Shown: positions 9,413 through 19,856, counted from the stretch's first letter. The stretch is DNA of 64,000 nucleotides from Streptococcus infantis (GCF_019929665.1 NZ_JAHZPZ010000002.1:186001-250000), one strand, 5' to 3'. Translations and numbers: made by a program. The notes: generated by a model not told the origin, from the sequence alone.

Positions 9413-10645
9413 CTAGGCTGTCTCTAGGATTGGCTTAGCTGTTCCATCAACTGCTTCTTTTGTGATACGGACTGTTTTCACATTTTCTTGACTTGGAACT
9501 TCAAACATAACATCTAGCATGGTTTCTTCGATGATTGAGCGAAGACCACGCGCACCAGTTTTACGTTCGATGGCTTTGTTCGCAATTTCCTGAAGTGCTT
9601 CATCGTCAAATTCAAGTTCAACATCGTCATATGAAAGCAAAGTCTGGTATTGTTTGACTAAGGCATTTCTTGGTTCCTTCAAGATGCGAACCAAATCATC
9701 TACTGTCAACTGCTCCAAGGCTGCAAAGACAGGCAAGCGTCCAATTAATTCAGGAATAATACCGAATTTCTGAATATCTTCTGCAATGATTTCTTGCATG
9801 TAAGAACTGTTTTCGTCAATAGCCTTGCTATTTTGTCCGAAACCGATAACTTTTTCACCAAGACGCTGTTTGACAATTTCTTCGATTCCATCAAAGGCAC
9901 CACCCACGATGAAGAGGATATTCTTTGTGTCTACTTGAATCATTTCTTGTTGTGGATGTTTGCGTCCACCTTGTGGAGGAACACTTGCTACTGTACCTTC
10001 GATAATCTTGAGGAGGGCTTGTTGCACACCTTCACCAGAAACATCACGTGTAATAGAAACATTCTCGCTCTTCTTAGCAATCTTGTCGATTTCGTCTACG
10101 TAGATAATTCCACGCTCTGCTCGTTCAATGTTAAAATCAGCTGCCTGCAAGAGTTTGAGGAGGATATTTTCAACGTCCTCACCCACATAACCAGCTTCAG
10201 TAAGAGCTGTTGCATCTGCAATGGCAAATGGTACATTCAAACTTCTAGCAAGAGTCTGAGCAAGGAAAGTCTTCCCTGATCCAGTTGGGCCAATCATTAG
10301 AATGTTTGACTTTTGCAAATCCACATCTTCAGTCTCTTCACGAGTGTCATGGAAATTGATGCGTTTGTAGTGGTTATATACAGCCACTGCCAAAGCACGT
10401 TTGGCACGATCTTGACCGATCACGTAGTGGTTCAAGATGTTTAGGAGTTCGATTGGTTTTGGCACCTCAGACAAGTCTGCCAAGACTTCCTCAGCTAACT
10501 CCTCACGAATAATTTCCTGGGCCAACTCCACACATTCATTACAGATAAAAGCGTTGTTCCCAGCGATTATTTTTTTAACTTCTTCTTGGCTTTTGCCACA
10601 AAATGAGCAATAAACCATCATATCATTTTTCCTATTTGTAGGCAT
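9413..10645 (-). CDS. clpX: ATP-dependent Clp protease ATPase subunit ClpX
   Basis: The 410-aa protein is full length. A zinc-binding N-terminal domain (CSFCGK near 14 and CNEC near 35) is followed by Walker A GPTGSGKT near 115, Walker [10 protein letters not shown] near 180, pore/sensor motifs and the C-terminal GARGLRSI sensor-2. ClpX unfolds tagged substrates and feeds them to ClpP. It is cotranscribed with engB and probably with the upstream dfr and the 56-aa ORF. It is essential in S. pneumoniae (literature knowledge). Confidence 0.98.
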   Translation of the reverse strand: MPTNRKNDMMVYCSFCGKSQEEVKKIIAGNNAFICNECVELAQEIIREELAEEVLADLSEVPKPIELLNILNHYVIGQDRAKRALAVAVYNHYKRINFHDTREETEDVDLQKSNILMIGPTGSGKTFLAQTLARSLNVPFAIADATALTEAGYVGEDVENILLKLLQAADFNIERAERGIIYVDEIDKIAKKSENVSITRDVSGEGVQQALLKIIEGTVASVPPQGGRKHPQQEMIQVDTKNILFIVGGAFDGIEEIVKQRLGEKVIGFGQNSKAIDENSSYMQEIIAEDIQKFGIIPELIGRLPVFAALEQLTVDDLVRILKEPRNALVKQYQTLLSYDDVELEFDDEALQEIANKAIERKTGARGLRSIIEETMLDVMFEVPSQENVKTVRITKEAVDGTAKPILETA

Positions 10646-10676
10646 GATTCCCTTCCGTTCTAACTATTCATTCTAT

Positions 10677-10847
10677 CTAAAATAAGGTCATATAAAAAGC
10701 ATGAATGCTATTCACCAAGTTTGTGAAAGCATTTAGCCAAAGCAGAGTAGCAAGTCCAAAGCGCTTTTTACGAAAAGCGTGTGTTCCAGCTACAAGACAG
10801 ACAGCACACAAAAGAGCTGTAAAAAATCCAAAAATACTACGCTCCAT
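10677..10847 (-). CDS. Small conserved membrane-type protein (56 aa)
   Basis: This short ORF begins [18 protein letters not shown] hydrophobic first 22 residues is followed by basic HAFRKKR and a second weakly hydrophobic part ending FYMTLF, suggesting two membrane segments. Its ATG overlaps the dfr stop (TAATG), so it is translationally coupled to dfr, and GGAAG supplies the ribosome site. I recall a small hypothetical protein at this position between dfr and clpX in pneumococcus, which supports a real gene. Function is unknown. Confidence 0.75.
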   Translation of the reverse strand: MERSIFGFFTALLCAVCLVAGTHAFRKKRFGLATLLWLNAFTNLVNSIHAFYMTLF

Positions 10848-11353
10848 TAGACTTCCTTTCTCTTTCTATATTCGATGGTAAAATCATAGACATTTTTCTC
10901 ATCTTTGGAATAAGATTTGCTTGCAACAGTCTCAAAAACAGTCAAGTCAAAATCTTCTGGGAAATAGGTATCCCCTTCAACTTGAGCATGAATTTGTGTC
11001 ACAATAATCTCATCGAGATAAGGTTCAAAAAGCTGAAAAATCTGCTTGCCACCAATGATATAGAGATTCTTAGCCTGATGATGATACCAGTCTAAAACAT
11101 CCTCAACATTTTGGAAAACCAGAGCACCATCGATTGCTTCTTCAGGATTGCGCGTCAAAATCAAGGTTTCACGTCCTGGAAGCAATCGTCGACCCATCCC
11201 ATCAAAGGTTACACGACCCATTAAAATGGCATGATTCAAGGTTGTTTCTTTAAAATGTTTTAACTCTGCTGGCAAATGCCAAGGTAAACGATCCTCTTTC
11301 CCGATCACACCCTTTTCATCTTGAGCCCAAATGGCTACGATTTTCTTTGTCAT
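10847..11353 (-). CDS. dfr: Dihydrofolate reductase
   Basis: This 168-aa DHFR reduces dihydrofolate to tetrahydrofolate with NADPH and is the trimethoprim target. [20 protein letters not shown] contains the folate-binding start and the WHLP motif near residue 25; [12 protein letters not shown] gives the NADPH-binding region and IIGGKQIF lies near 98. The residue equivalent to pneumococcal Ile100, whose change to Leu gives trimethoprim resistance, is in LYIIGGKQ and appears to be Ile. It is the first gene before the 56-aa ORF and clpX. Confidence 0.95.
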   Translation of the reverse strand: MTKKIVAIWAQDEKGVIGKEDRLPWHLPAELKHFKETTLNHAILMGRVTFDGMGRRLLPGRETLILTRNPEEAIDGALVFQNVEDVLDWYHHQAKNLYIIGGKQIFQLFEPYLDEIIVTQIHAQVEGDTYFPEDFDLTVFETVASKSYSKDEKNVYDFTIEYRKRKEV

Positions 11354-11437
11354 GCTTTCATCCTTTTCATTGATAGTTCTATTTTATCAAAAATCTTCAA
11401 AAAAGACTGTTTTGGAATGCCCTCCTGAATAGAAAAA

Positions 11438-11466
11438 AACCGTAGAAAAATTCTACGGATTTTTAG
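11438..11466 (-). terminator. Terminator after dpr
   Basis: CCGTAGAA and TTCTACGG form an 8-bp stem with a 3-nt loop, flanked by A-runs on the left and T-runs on the right, directly after the dpr stop. It probably also shields dfr from readthrough. Confidence 0.8.
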
Positions 11467-11480
11467 AAAAATAATTTATC

Positions 11481-12008
11481 TTACAAACCAGGTGCTTGTC
11501 CTAATTCTGCTGCAAGCATCCAGACTGTTTTTTCAAGATCTGCCTTAGCACCAACGAAGATATCATTGGTTACATCATCACCTTCTTCATCTGTTACATC
11601 CAATGCTTTTTGGAAAAGAGTGATAAGGTAACGATAAATTTCAAGGACACGTTCCAAACTTTCTTCTACGTTACGGAATTCTCCAACTCCTTCTTCGATT
11701 TCACTGTGTTGAAGGAATTCTGTCAAAGTAGAGTAGGGTTTGCCACCAAGTGTAATCAAGCGTTCGCTGATTTCATCAAGGTAAGCATCTAGACTATCCA
11801 TGTATTCATCCATCTTAGGATGCCATACCATGAATCCACGTCCACGCATGTACCAGTGTACTTGATGAAGAGCGATATGTGCTACGTACAAGTCAGCTAC
11901 GGCTTGATTCAAGACTTCTTTCGTTTTTACTAGCGTTTCAGGAGCTGTCTTAGATAATGTTGTTACGTCTTTTAATGCATCTTTTTTCAATTCTACCATT
12001 TTTCTCAC
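11481..12008 (-). CDS. dpr: Dps-like peroxide resistance protein Dpr
   Basis: This 175-aa ferritin-like Dps protein has the ferroxidase-site signature [20 protein letters not shown] near residues 47-66 and the acidic [10 protein letters not shown] near 75. Dpr dodecamers bind and oxidise iron, protecting catalase-negative streptococci from Fenton chemistry. It is monocistronic, with GAGGTGAG before the ATG; a TATACT -10 lies about 50 nt upstream within the partly palindromic CTACTAGGTGTAG, which might bind a metal or peroxide regulator. Confidence 0.95.
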   Translation of the reverse strand: MRKMVELKKDALKDVTTLSKTAPETLVKTKEVLNQAVADLYVAHIALHQVHWYMRGRGFMVWHPKMDEYMDSLDAYLDEISERLITLGGKPYSTLTEFLQHSEIEEGVGEFRNVEESLERVLEIYRYLITLFQKALDVTDEEGDDVTNDIFVGAKADLEKTVWMLAAELGQAPGL

Positions 12009-12148
12009 CTCATAATATTATTTTTGTAACCATATTTATTGATTACTACCTCAGTATACTACACCTAGTAGACAAAAGCAAGAAAATTAACCCATATTAA
12101 AAAAGTTGTAATTGACTGATAATTTAAGAAAATGAGTGGCTATTTACC

Positions 12149-13930
12149 CTAGCTATTTTCTCTGTTTTTACTAGAAAATTGACTTTGATAAAGATCATAA
12201 TAGAAACCTTTTGCAGCCAAAAGACTTTCATGATTTCCCTGTTCGATTATCTGTCCATCTTTAAGTACCAAAATTTTGTCAGCTTCCTGAATTGTCGAAA
12301 GTCGATGGGCAATGACAAAGCTTGTTCTCCCCTTCATCAAACGTTTCATGGCCTTTTGAATCAAGAGTTCTAAACGAGTATCGACTGATGAGGTCGCTTC
12401 GTCCAAAATTAAGATTGTAGGATCCGCCAAGAGAGCACGCGCGATAGTTAACAACTGTTTCTGACCAAGAGAAATATTACTTGATTCTTGGTTCATCTCC
12501 ATGTTATAGCCACCAGGAAGGGTGCGGATAAAGTGGTCAACATTGGCCGCCTTAGCAGCTTCAACGATTTCTTCATCTGTTGCCTCAAGATTTCCAAAGC
12601 GAAGATTTTCCTTGATACTGCCTTCATAGAGCCAGGCATCCTGTAGGACCATCCCAAACTGTCGACGATAGTCCTGACGAGACAAGTCACGAATATCTTG
12701 GCCATCCACTAAAATGGCACCAGCTGTCACATCGTAAAAACGCATGAGAAGGTTAATCAAGGTTGTTTTCCCTGCTCCAGTAGGTCCAACGATAGCTACC
12801 ATCTCTCCAGGTTCAACATCTAAATTAAAATTGCGAATCAATGGTTTGTTTTCCACATATTGGAAATCAACATTTTTGAAGCTAACTTGACCTGTCAATG
12901 GTGCTAGTTCTTTCACTTCAGCAGTTTGGACTTCTTCCTGTTCATCTAAAACTTCGAAGACACGGTCAAGAGAGGACTTGGCACTTTGCATTTGCCCAGC
13001 TAACTGAGTGATATTTTGGATCGGCTGGCTGACTTGCCATACATATTGAACGAAGGCCTGCATGTTACCAATAGTCAAGCGTCCTGCAATAACCTGCAAA
13101 CCACCTAAGACAGCTACAATTAAGTAAGTTAAATCAGACACGATGTGAAGAGCAGGCATCATCAAACCTGAAATAAAGCTCGCCTTAAATCCGACTTGTT
13201 GCAATTCATCCGTAATCTTTTCAAATCTCTCTTGAGAGTTTTCTTCGCGTCCGAAAAGTTTTAAAACATTGAAACCTGTCAAGTTTTCCTGTACAAATCC
13301 ATTCATACGTCCCAATATAGCTGCCTGCTGTTTAAAGTATGGCTGCGAACGATTTAGAATTGTTTTGGCTCCAAAATAAGTCACTGGAATCGACAAGATA
13401 ACAATGATAGCCAACTGAAGATTTAGATAGAGGACCATACCCATAACAAAAATAATGGTAAAGACTGCATTAACAATCTGTAAGAAGGATTGTTGGAGTG
13501 CATTAGATACGGTCTCTACATCACTAGTAAAACGTCCCAGCAAATCTCCAAATTGGTGCTTGTCAAAGTAAGACACAGGGATGCGGTTGATTTTTTCGCT
13601 CATTTCATTTCGCAAATCCTGTATCATAGACTGGACAGCATTGGTCATGAAATAGTTTGAGTAATAAGAACCCAACTCATAGAAAAGCCCACGCAAGAGA
13701 TAAATCACTAGAATTACTGCGATATAGCTAGTATTAATACCTGCTCCTGCAACACCATTTGCCATGGCAAGGAGGTTGCTGGTTAACTCAGTGATAGCAA
13801 GCCCCAATATGAATGGCTCGATAACACTCATTATGACGCTGACTATTTTCAAGAAGACTGCAAAGAAAACAGAGAAACGGTAGGCTTTTAAATAACTCCA
13901 TAGACGAGCTAGGCTAGATTGTTGTTTCAT
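12149..13930 (-). CDS. Heterodimeric ABC exporter subunit with non-canonical signature motif
   Basis: This 593-aa half-transporter has six membrane segments in its first 310 residues and a nucleotide-binding domain: Walker A GPTGAGKTT near 380, Walker B ILILDEATSSVD with the catalytic Glu, and H-loop VIAHR. The signature is ISLGQK instead of LSGGQ. This pattern matches the LmrD/EfrB half of asymmetric multidrug exporters. It starts 11 nt after the partner gene. Substrates are unknown; drug or peptide export is likely from the family. Confidence 0.92.
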   Translation of the reverse strand: MKQQSSLARLWSYLKAYRFSVFFAVFLKIVSVIMSVIEPFILGLAITELTSNLLAMANGVAGAGINTSYIAVILVIYLLRGLFYELGSYYSNYFMTNAVQSMIQDLRNEMSEKINRIPVSYFDKHQFGDLLGRFTSDVETVSNALQQSFLQIVNAVFTIIFVMGMVLYLNLQLAIIVILSIPVTYFGAKTILNRSQPYFKQQAAILGRMNGFVQENLTGFNVLKLFGREENSQERFEKITDELQQVGFKASFISGLMMPALHIVSDLTYLIVAVLGGLQVIAGRLTIGNMQAFVQYVWQVSQPIQNITQLAGQMQSAKSSLDRVFEVLDEQEEVQTAEVKELAPLTGQVSFKNVDFQYVENKPLIRNFNLDVEPGEMVAIVGPTGAGKTTLINLLMRFYDVTAGAILVDGQDIRDLSRQDYRRQFGMVLQDAWLYEGSIKENLRFGNLEATDEEIVEAAKAANVDHFIRTLPGGYNMEMNQESSNISLGQKQLLTIARALLADPTILILDEATSSVDTRLELLIQKAMKRLMKGRTSFVIAHRLSTIQEADKILVLKDGQIIEQGNHESLLAAKGFYYDLYQSQFSSKNRENS

Positions 13931-13940
13931 CCTTTACCTC

Positions 13941-15677
13941 CTATTCTTCTGTCAGAGACGCATTTTTCAACTGCGACTCAGCAATTTCTCGATAGATGTC
14001 ATTGGTTTCCATCAATTCTTCATGACGACCACGGCCAACTATTTCGCCCTTATCAAGGACGATAATCTGGTCCGCATCCATGATAGTTCCAACACGTTGC
14101 GCAACAATCAATACCGTAGCGTCTTGAGTCACTTCCTTGAGACGACGACGCAAGATAGCATCTGTACGGTAGTCCAAGGCTGAGAAGGAATCATCAAAGA
14201 TATAGATATCCGGACCCTTGATGACTGCGCGGGCAATCGACAAGCGTTGCTTTTGACCACCTGATAGATTGCTTCCCCCTTCAGCCAGATGAGTTGCAAA
14301 ACCTTCTTCTCGACTCTCGATAAAGTCTTTGGCTTGGGCTACATCAGCTGCTTGGTGCAAGTCCTCATGACTGGCGTCCTCTTTTCCGTAACGGAGGTTA
14401 TCTGCGATAGTCCCTGTAAAGAGCAAGGCTTTTTGTGGAATAAATCCAATCTTTTGGCGGAGTGATTTGAGACGGTAATCCCGGACATCAACACCATCGA
14501 CCTTAATCTTCCCCAGTGTAACATCATAAAAACGAGGAATTAACTGAACCAGAGTAGACTTACCTGACCCAGTCGAACCGATAAAAGCAATGGTTTCTCC
14601 CGGTTTAGCAGTAAAGGAAATATTATGCAAAACAGGGCTTTCCGTCTCACCAGGATAGGCAAAGGTCACATTATCAAATTCTAAGTAACCATGTGTTTCT
14701 GTTTCTTGAATTCCGTCCTCATTTGGATCAATGGAAATAGGCATATCCATGATTTCCTTCAAATGCTCACTAGACACAGCTGTACGTGGATACATGGTAA
14801 AGAGGTTTGACAAGAAAAGGAAGGACAAAAGAGCGTGGAAACTATACTCGATGAAGGCTACCAAATCCCCAATCTGCAAACTTCCTTGCTTGAGAGGATC
14901 TAGAGCAAACCAAACGATAGCTACAATCATGGCAATAATGATTTGCACAAAAAGCGGCTCCGTCAAACCAGTCAATTTGAACAAACGATTTGAATTATCC
15001 GCATAGATCGCATTTTTCTCTTCGAAACGGTTTTCTTGGAAGTCTTCACGAGCAAAGGCACGAATCACTCGTAAGCCCATCAAATTTTCACGGACATATT
15101 GGTTTATCTTGTCCAGTGTTTTCTGTTGTTTTTCAGATAAGGGGCGCGTTTTCACTGCCACATAAAGGACTACTACAGCTAGAAAAGGAACTGAAAAAGC
15201 AACAATCCAGGCTAGTGAGGGGCTGGTTAAGAAAATCATGAGAATACTCGACAGCATCATCATGGGAGTGATAACACCCAGCTTAAGCGTCTGCTCAGCA
15301 AACTGCATAAGGACAAAGGCATCACTGGTAATACGAGTAACCAATGAAGAAACACCAATTTGTTCATATTCGTGATGAGAATACTCTTGCAGCTTAGCAT
15401 AGACATCATTTCGCATGTCCTTAACCATATTGGTGGTCAATTTACTAGCAGCATAGGATAGAACAACCCGCCCAAATGTCCCCAAGACGATAATAACCAA
15501 CATTACGATAGCCCAAAAATAGAGCTTTTCTTCATTACCTTGATTAATCCCCTGGTCAATCATGCGAGCAAGAACAGTCGGTAGCCCAAGATTGACAATC
15601 ACAAAGAAAATAGCTCCGAAGAAGTCTAACACTAACCACTTGGGATAACGTTTGAGATAAGACCAAATGTAAAGCAT
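13941..15677 (-). CDS. Heterodimeric ABC exporter subunit with degenerate Walker B and H-loop
   Basis: The frame is open to 15740, but AAGGAGA stands before the ATG at 15677 (MLYIWSYLKRYPKW), giving 578 aa. Six membrane segments precede a nucleotide-binding domain with Walker A GSTGSGKST, canonical LSGGQKQ, Walker B IYIFDDSFSALD (Asp for the catalytic Glu) and VAQR in place of the H-loop His. It is the LmrC/EfrA-type partner of the 593-aa protein, so only one of the two ATP sites should be fully active. A BOX element lies directly upstream. Confidence 0.93.
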   Translation of the reverse strand: MLYIWSYLKRYPKWLVLDFFGAIFFVIVNLGLPTVLARMIDQGINQGNEEKLYFWAIVMLVIIVLGTFGRVVLSYAASKLTTNMVKDMRNDVYAKLQEYSHHEYEQIGVSSLVTRITSDAFVLMQFAEQTLKLGVITPMMMLSSILMIFLTSPSLAWIVAFSVPFLAVVVLYVAVKTRPLSEKQQKTLDKINQYVRENLMGLRVIRAFAREDFQENRFEEKNAIYADNSNRLFKLTGLTEPLFVQIIIAMIVAIVWFALDPLKQGSLQIGDLVAFIEYSFHALLSFLFLSNLFTMYPRTAVSSEHLKEIMDMPISIDPNEDGIQETETHGYLEFDNVTFAYPGETESPVLHNISFTAKPGETIAFIGSTGSGKSTLVQLIPRFYDVTLGKIKVDGVDVRDYRLKSLRQKIGFIPQKALLFTGTIADNLRYGKEDASHEDLHQAADVAQAKDFIESREEGFATHLAEGGSNLSGGQKQRLSIARAVIKGPDIYIFDDSFSALDYRTDAILRRRLKEVTQDATVLIVAQRVGTIMDADQIIVLDKGEIVGRGRHEELMETNDIYREIAESQLKNASLTEE

Positions 15678-15700
15678 GATTCTCCTTTCTTTTTCTTCTA

Positions 15701-15805
15701 ATACTCTTCGAAAATCAAATTCAAACCACGTCAGCCTCACCTTGCCGTACTCAAGTACAGCCTGCGGCTAGCTTCCTAGTTTGCTCTTTGATTTTCATTG
15801 AGTAT
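15701..15805. repeat. BOX element, boxA-boxC form without boxB
   Basis: The 105-bp element begins ATACTCTTCGAAAATCAAA and ends GATTTTCATTGAGTAT, so its ends are imperfect inverted repeats. It contains CCACGTCAGCCTCACCTTG, a variant of the boxA core used for BOX-PCR typing, and CCTGCGGCTAGCTTCCTAG typical of boxC; the middle boxB module is absent. It lies about 20 nt upstream of the ABC exporter start and would be in its leader if transcription comes from further upstream. BOX is a non-autonomous repeat of pneumococcus and its relatives. Confidence 0.88.
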
Positions 15806-15842
15806 AAAATGCAGAAAAGAGCGTGCTTTCGCACGCCTTTTT

Positions 15843-15893
15843 ACTAAAAAGAAGACAGGCAGTCTTAACCTCGAGGGAGGGAACTGTCTGTCT
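15843..15893 (-). terminator. Terminator after tpiA
   Basis: AGACAGGCAG (15853-15862) pairs with CTGTCTGTCT (15884-15893), and the minus strand continues TCTTCTTTTTAG, a plausible intrinsic terminator 15 nt after the tpiA stop. A second stem GCGTGC-TTTC-GCACGC follows at 15821-15836, so readthrough into the BOX and exporter region meets two hairpins. Confidence 0.65.
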
Positions 15894-15907
15894 CAGATAT
15901 TTGAAGC

Positions 15908-16666
15908 TTATTTTACAAAGTCAAGCAATGCCAAGAAGCTTTCTGGATCAAGTGATGCACCACCAACAAGAGCTCCGTCAACGTCTGGACAAGCCATGTA
16001 TTCTGCAACGTTTTCAGGTTTAACTGAACCACCGTATTGAACACGTACTTTATCAGCTACTTCTTGACCAAAGTCAGCTGCTACAACGTCACGAACCACT
16101 TTACACATTTTTTGTGCATCGTCTTGTGATGCAGATTTACCAGTACCGATCGCCCAGATTGGCTCATAAGCGATAACAGATGCAGCTACTTGCTCAGGAG
16201 TCAAACCAGCCAAAGCAGCAGATACTTGAGCACCTACGAATTCAGCTGCTTTACCAGCTTCGTAAGTTTCAAGACTTTCACCACAACAGATGATTGGAAG
16301 CATACCGTTAGCAAAGATTGCTTTTGCTTTTTTGTTAATGTCTTCGTCTGTTTCGTGGAAGTAGTCACGACGTTCTGAGTGACCGATAACAACGTAGTCA
16401 GTACCGATTTCTTTCAAAACTTGTGGGCTAGTTTCACCTGTGAAAGCACCTGCATTTTCAAAGTAGCAGTTTTGAGCAGCAACTTTAAGGTTTGAACCTT
16501 TAGCAGCAGCAAGAACAGTTGTCAAGTCAAGAGCAGGTACAGCAACCCCAGCTTCAACAAGGTCTGATGAAGGAAGTTTTGATGCTACAGCTTCAACGAA
16601 TGCTTTTGCTTCTTCTGGGTTTTTGTTCATTTTCCAGTTACCAGCGATAAATGGTTTACGTGACAT
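15908..16666 (-). CDS. tpiA: Triosephosphate isomerase
   Basis: TpiA interconverts dihydroxyacetone phosphate and glyceraldehyde-3-phosphate in glycolysis. GNWKMNK near residue 10 holds the catalytic Lys, GHSERR near 95 the catalytic His, and [10 protein letters not shown] near 165 the catalytic Glu and loop 6; QYGGSVKP closes the phosphate site. The frame is open to 16687, but GAGG spacing and the family start ([10 protein letters not shown]) favour 16666, giving 252 aa. It is monocistronic, and its strongly biased codons fit high expression. Confidence 0.97.
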   Translation of the reverse strand: MSRKPFIAGNWKMNKNPEEAKAFVEAVASKLPSSDLVEAGVAVPALDLTTVLAAAKGSNLKVAAQNCYFENAGAFTGETSPQVLKEIGTDYVVIGHSERRDYFHETDEDINKKAKAIFANGMLPIICCGESLETYEAGKAAEFVGAQVSAALAGLTPEQVAASVIAYEPIWAIGTGKSASQDDAQKMCKVVRDVVAADFGQEVADKVRVQYGGSVKPENVAEYMACPDVDGALVGGASLDPESFLALLDFVK

Positions 16667-16783
16667 TTCACATACCTCTTTTTTCATTTTATTTTCTACT
16701 TATTTTATCATAAATATAGGGAGCTTGCAAATTTTACTCTGTAACTAGAAGTCTTCTTTTCAAATACTTTCCAGTCGTCAATT

Positions 16784-18151
16784 CTATTTAGAGTCTGGCT
16801 TTCTCCTAGTTAATTTGACCACTGCTTCCGTCCGAGCAGTGTGTGGAAACATATCAACCGACTGGATATAATGCAGGTCATAGACTTCAACCAAGCGAAC
16901 TAAATCACGCGCCAGGGTAGATACATTGCAGGAAATGTAGACCATCTTTTCAGGAGCGTAATTAACGATGGTATCCAAGAGTTTGTCATCTAAACCGGTA
17001 CGAGGCGGGTCTACAATCAAGGCATCCGCACGATAGCCTTCCTTATACCATCTAGGGATAATCTCTTCTGCTGTACCTGCCTCATAGTGGGTATTACTAT
17101 ACCCCATACGCTGGGCATTTGCCTTAGCATCCTCGATAGCTTCAGGAATAATATCCATCCCCCTCAGACTTTTAACTTTTTTGGCAAAGGCAAAACCAAT
17201 GGTTCCAACACCACAGTAGGCATCAATCAGATGGTCATTCTCAGTTACGTCCAAGGCCTTAACGGCTTCACTATAGAGGATTTCAGTCTGTTCAGGATTG
17301 AGTTGGTAAAAAGCTCGTGGTGAGAGAGAAAACTCATAGTTTAATACACCCTCACGAATACTATCCTGTCCCCAAATAATCTCAGTCTTTTCCCCGTAAA
17401 TCTCACTAGTTTTAGCAGTATTGGTATTGACTGCGACAGTCACTACTTCAGGATAATCCTTGACTAAATCTTTCACAAATTGAGTCAGATTTAATTGACG
17501 ATTGGTCACAATGATAATCTGAACTTCCCCAGTTTTCCGTGCTCGACGAACCATGATGGTCCGAACTCCAAGGATTTTCCGTTCATCTGTAATCGGAATT
17601 TGATGATAGGTCAAGAGTTCGGCAATGCGATTAGCAATCGCTTGCGTCTCCTTGTCTTGAACCAGACAGTCTTTTAACTCGACCAGATAGTGGGAATTCT
17701 GAGCATACAAACCTGCCTTGACTTGACCTTTAAACTTTCGAGTTTGGAATTGCAATTTAGCTCGATAATACTTGGGTTCCTGCATACCAATGGTTGGTCT
17801 GATTTCATAGTTTTCGTAACCAGCGGGTGCAAATTTCTTCAGAGCTTGATGGAGAAGGTCCGTTTTAAACTCCAGCTGCTTGTCGTAATGCAGATGCATG
17901 ATTTGACAGCCACCACACTCATTATAAATGGTGCAGTCTGGTACCACTCGAAACTTAGATTTTTTATTGACCTCAAGGAGTTTAGCCTCAACGTAGTTAC
18001 GCTTAACGGAAGTCACCTGACAATAGATATCTTCACCCTTGAGGGCGCCTGGAACAAAAACAAGGGTTTTCTGGAAAAATCCGATACCTTCCCCGTTTAT
18101 CCCCATACGCTTAATTTTTAATGGAATTTTTTGTTTGACTTTAAGACTCAT
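16784..18151 (-). CDS. rlmD: 23S rRNA (uracil-5-)-methyltransferase, RlmCD/RlmD-like
   Basis: This 455-aa TrmA/RumA-family enzyme has an N-terminal TRAM domain, an iron-sulfur cysteine cluster ([10 protein letters not shown] near residue 75), the SAM site [14 protein letters not shown] near 310, DPPRTGLD near 380 and the catalytic Cys in [12 protein letters not shown] near 405. Family members methylate U747 and U1939 of 23S rRNA; in S. pneumoniae one enzyme, RlmCD, does both. The exact target is inferred. It is divergent from the phosphotransferase pseudogene. Confidence 0.9.
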   Translation of the reverse strand: MSLKVKQKIPLKIKRMGINGEGIGFFQKTLVFVPGALKGEDIYCQVTSVKRNYVEAKLLEVNKKSKFRVVPDCTIYNECGGCQIMHLHYDKQLEFKTDLLHQALKKFAPAGYENYEIRPTIGMQEPKYYRAKLQFQTRKFKGQVKAGLYAQNSHYLVELKDCLVQDKETQAIANRIAELLTYHQIPITDERKILGVRTIMVRRARKTGEVQIIIVTNRQLNLTQFVKDLVKDYPEVVTVAVNTNTAKTSEIYGEKTEIIWGQDSIREGVLNYEFSLSPRAFYQLNPEQTEILYSEAVKALDVTENDHLIDAYCGVGTIGFAFAKKVKSLRGMDIIPEAIEDAKANAQRMGYSNTHYEAGTAEEIIPRWYKEGYRADALIVDPPRTGLDDKLLDTIVNYAPEKMVYISCNVSTLARDLVRLVEVYDLHYIQSVDMFPHTARTEAVVKLTRRKPDSK

Positions 18152-18206
18152 AAGTCTATTATACCACGTAGTTTCTCAATGGTTAAGAATATGTTACAAT
18201 AAAACC

Positions 18207-18982
18207 ATGAATACAAAGATATCTCATTTTTTCCCATTGGATTTTCCTGAGCAATTACGAACTTATATAGAAGGAGCAACTCTTTCTGACAGCTCTTCTC
18301 ATTCAGGCGCAAGGGTTCTCTATCTTGATTCAGGTTACTACTTGAAAATAGATCAAAAGGGAAGATTAGAGCGAGAAGCTAGAATTGCGAGTTGGTTTGA
18401 ACAAGAGGAAATAGGAACGCCAGTCATCCACTATCTATCTACAGATAAAGACTACCTCCTGACTAAAGAGGCTATTGGCCATGATGTCTCGCTTTTTTAG
18501 ATCAACCAGAAAAAATTTGCCGTACCATGGCAGAGGCTCTTAAAAAGCTTCACAGCTTAAATCCGAAAAATTTTCCATCAGAAAATCATTTACAAGTCTA
18601 TAAAGACAGAGCCTTTAAAAAGTATGAAAAAGGTGAATTTTATGCCAAGGCCCTCCTACCCCAATTCCGGATTAGCAGCCGCGAAGAGGCCTTCCAGCTC
18701 ATTCGAGAACAAGAGCACCTTTTAAAGACAGATGCCTTTATTCACGGGGATGCCTGTCTACCGAATTTTATTCTAAAGGATGCTGACCACTTCTCTTGCT
18801 TTATTGACCTTGGCTTAGCTGATTTCAGTGACCGACATATCGATCTCTTTTGGGCAGTTTGGTCCCTCAACTATAACCTACATTACCCTAAATACGCTGA
18901 ACTATTTCTTGACTATTATGGGAGAGAACAGGTCGATATAAATAAACTTCGACTCATTGCTGCCTTTGAAGCGTTTGGATAA
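18207..18982 (+). pseudogene. Aminoglycoside phosphotransferase-like protein, frameshifted
   Basis: The reading frame beginning MNTKISHFFPLDFPE is an APH(3')-like kinase. It stops at 18498 after HDVSLF, in a run of six T. One more T would give LFLDQPEKICRT and join the remaining frame, which keeps the catalytic HGDACLPN (about 18738) and the metal-binding FIDLGLADF. All motifs are present, so the break is recent, phase-variable or a sequencing error. Intact, it would be about 258 aa, the family size. A TACAAT -10 ends 6 nt before the ATG with no ribosome site, so the transcript may be leaderless. The true substrate of such chromosomal kinases is unknown. Confidence 0.85.
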
Positions 18983-18992
18983 AAGGAAAACC

Positions 18993-19769
18993 ATGAAAAT
19001 CACAAAACTAGAAAAGAAAAAACGTCTCTATCTGCTAGAACTTGATAGTGACCAAACCTGCTATATTACAGAGGATACCATTGTTCGCTTTATGTTGACC
19101 AAGGATAAGGAAATTAGTCCCCAAGAATTTTCAGGTATTCAGATCTTTGCACAATTTTCCTACGGAAAAAACTTGGCGCTCTATCACTTATCCTTCAAGG
19201 CCCGTACTGAAAAAGAAGTCAGAGACTATTTAGTTAAACATGAGATTGATGAGAAAATCATACCACAAGTCATCCAAGCCCTCAAGGATGACAACTGGAT
19301 CAATGACCGTCAATATGCTTATGCGATCATCAATTCCAATCAGCTATCTGGTGACAAGGGAAGCTACATGCTGATACAAAAGATTTCTCAAAAAGGAGTT
19401 GCTAAGTCCGTTATCCAAGAAGTTTTACAAGAATTTGATCTGACGGAAGTCGCAGAGCGTACAGCTGAAAAACTACTGAAAAAATATCAGGGTAGATTGC
19501 CTGCTCGTGCTCTACAAGATAAGATAATCCAAAATCTTACCAACAAAGGGTTTTCATACTCGGAAGCTAAAAAAGCCTTTGACCAACTGGATATCCAGAT
19601 AGAAGAGGAAACCGTTCAGGAACTAATCTTTAAAGAGTTGGATAAGCAATATCGAAAATATTCGCGTAAGTATGAAGGATACGAACTCAAGCAACGTTTG
19701 ACCCAAGTTTTAGCTAGAAAGGGTTATGATTTTTCGGATATATCCAGCGCTCTCAGAGAATATCTTTAA
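18993..19769 (+). CDS. recX: Recombination regulator RecX
   Basis: The 258-aa protein (start at 18993 after AAAGGAAAA; the frame opens at 18957) consists of three-helix RecX repeats such as [16 protein letters not shown] near residue 70 and [12 protein letters not shown] near 105. RecX binds RecA filaments and limits their activity. Firmicute RecX proteins are this long, unlike the short E. coli form. It starts 10 nt after the phosphotransferase pseudogene and may share its transcript. Confidence 0.92.
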   Translation: MKITKLEKKKRLYLLELDSDQTCYITEDTIVRFMLTKDKEISPQEFSGIQIFAQFSYGKNLALYHLSFKARTEKEVRDYLVKHEIDEKIIPQVIQALKDDNWINDRQYAYAIINSNQLSGDKGSYMLIQKISQKGVAKSVIQEVLQEFDLTEVAERTAEKLLKKYQGRLPARALQDKIIQNLTNKGFSYSEAKKAFDQLDIQIEEETVQELIFKELDKQYRKYSRKYEGYELKQRLTQVLARKGYDFSDISSALREYL

Positions 19770-19856
19770 TTTTTTCATGAAAAACTAAGAACTTTAAACA
19801 AAAATGTGATACAATAGTAAACGATAAACTTATAAATTGTAGAAAGTTGGTTAGTT

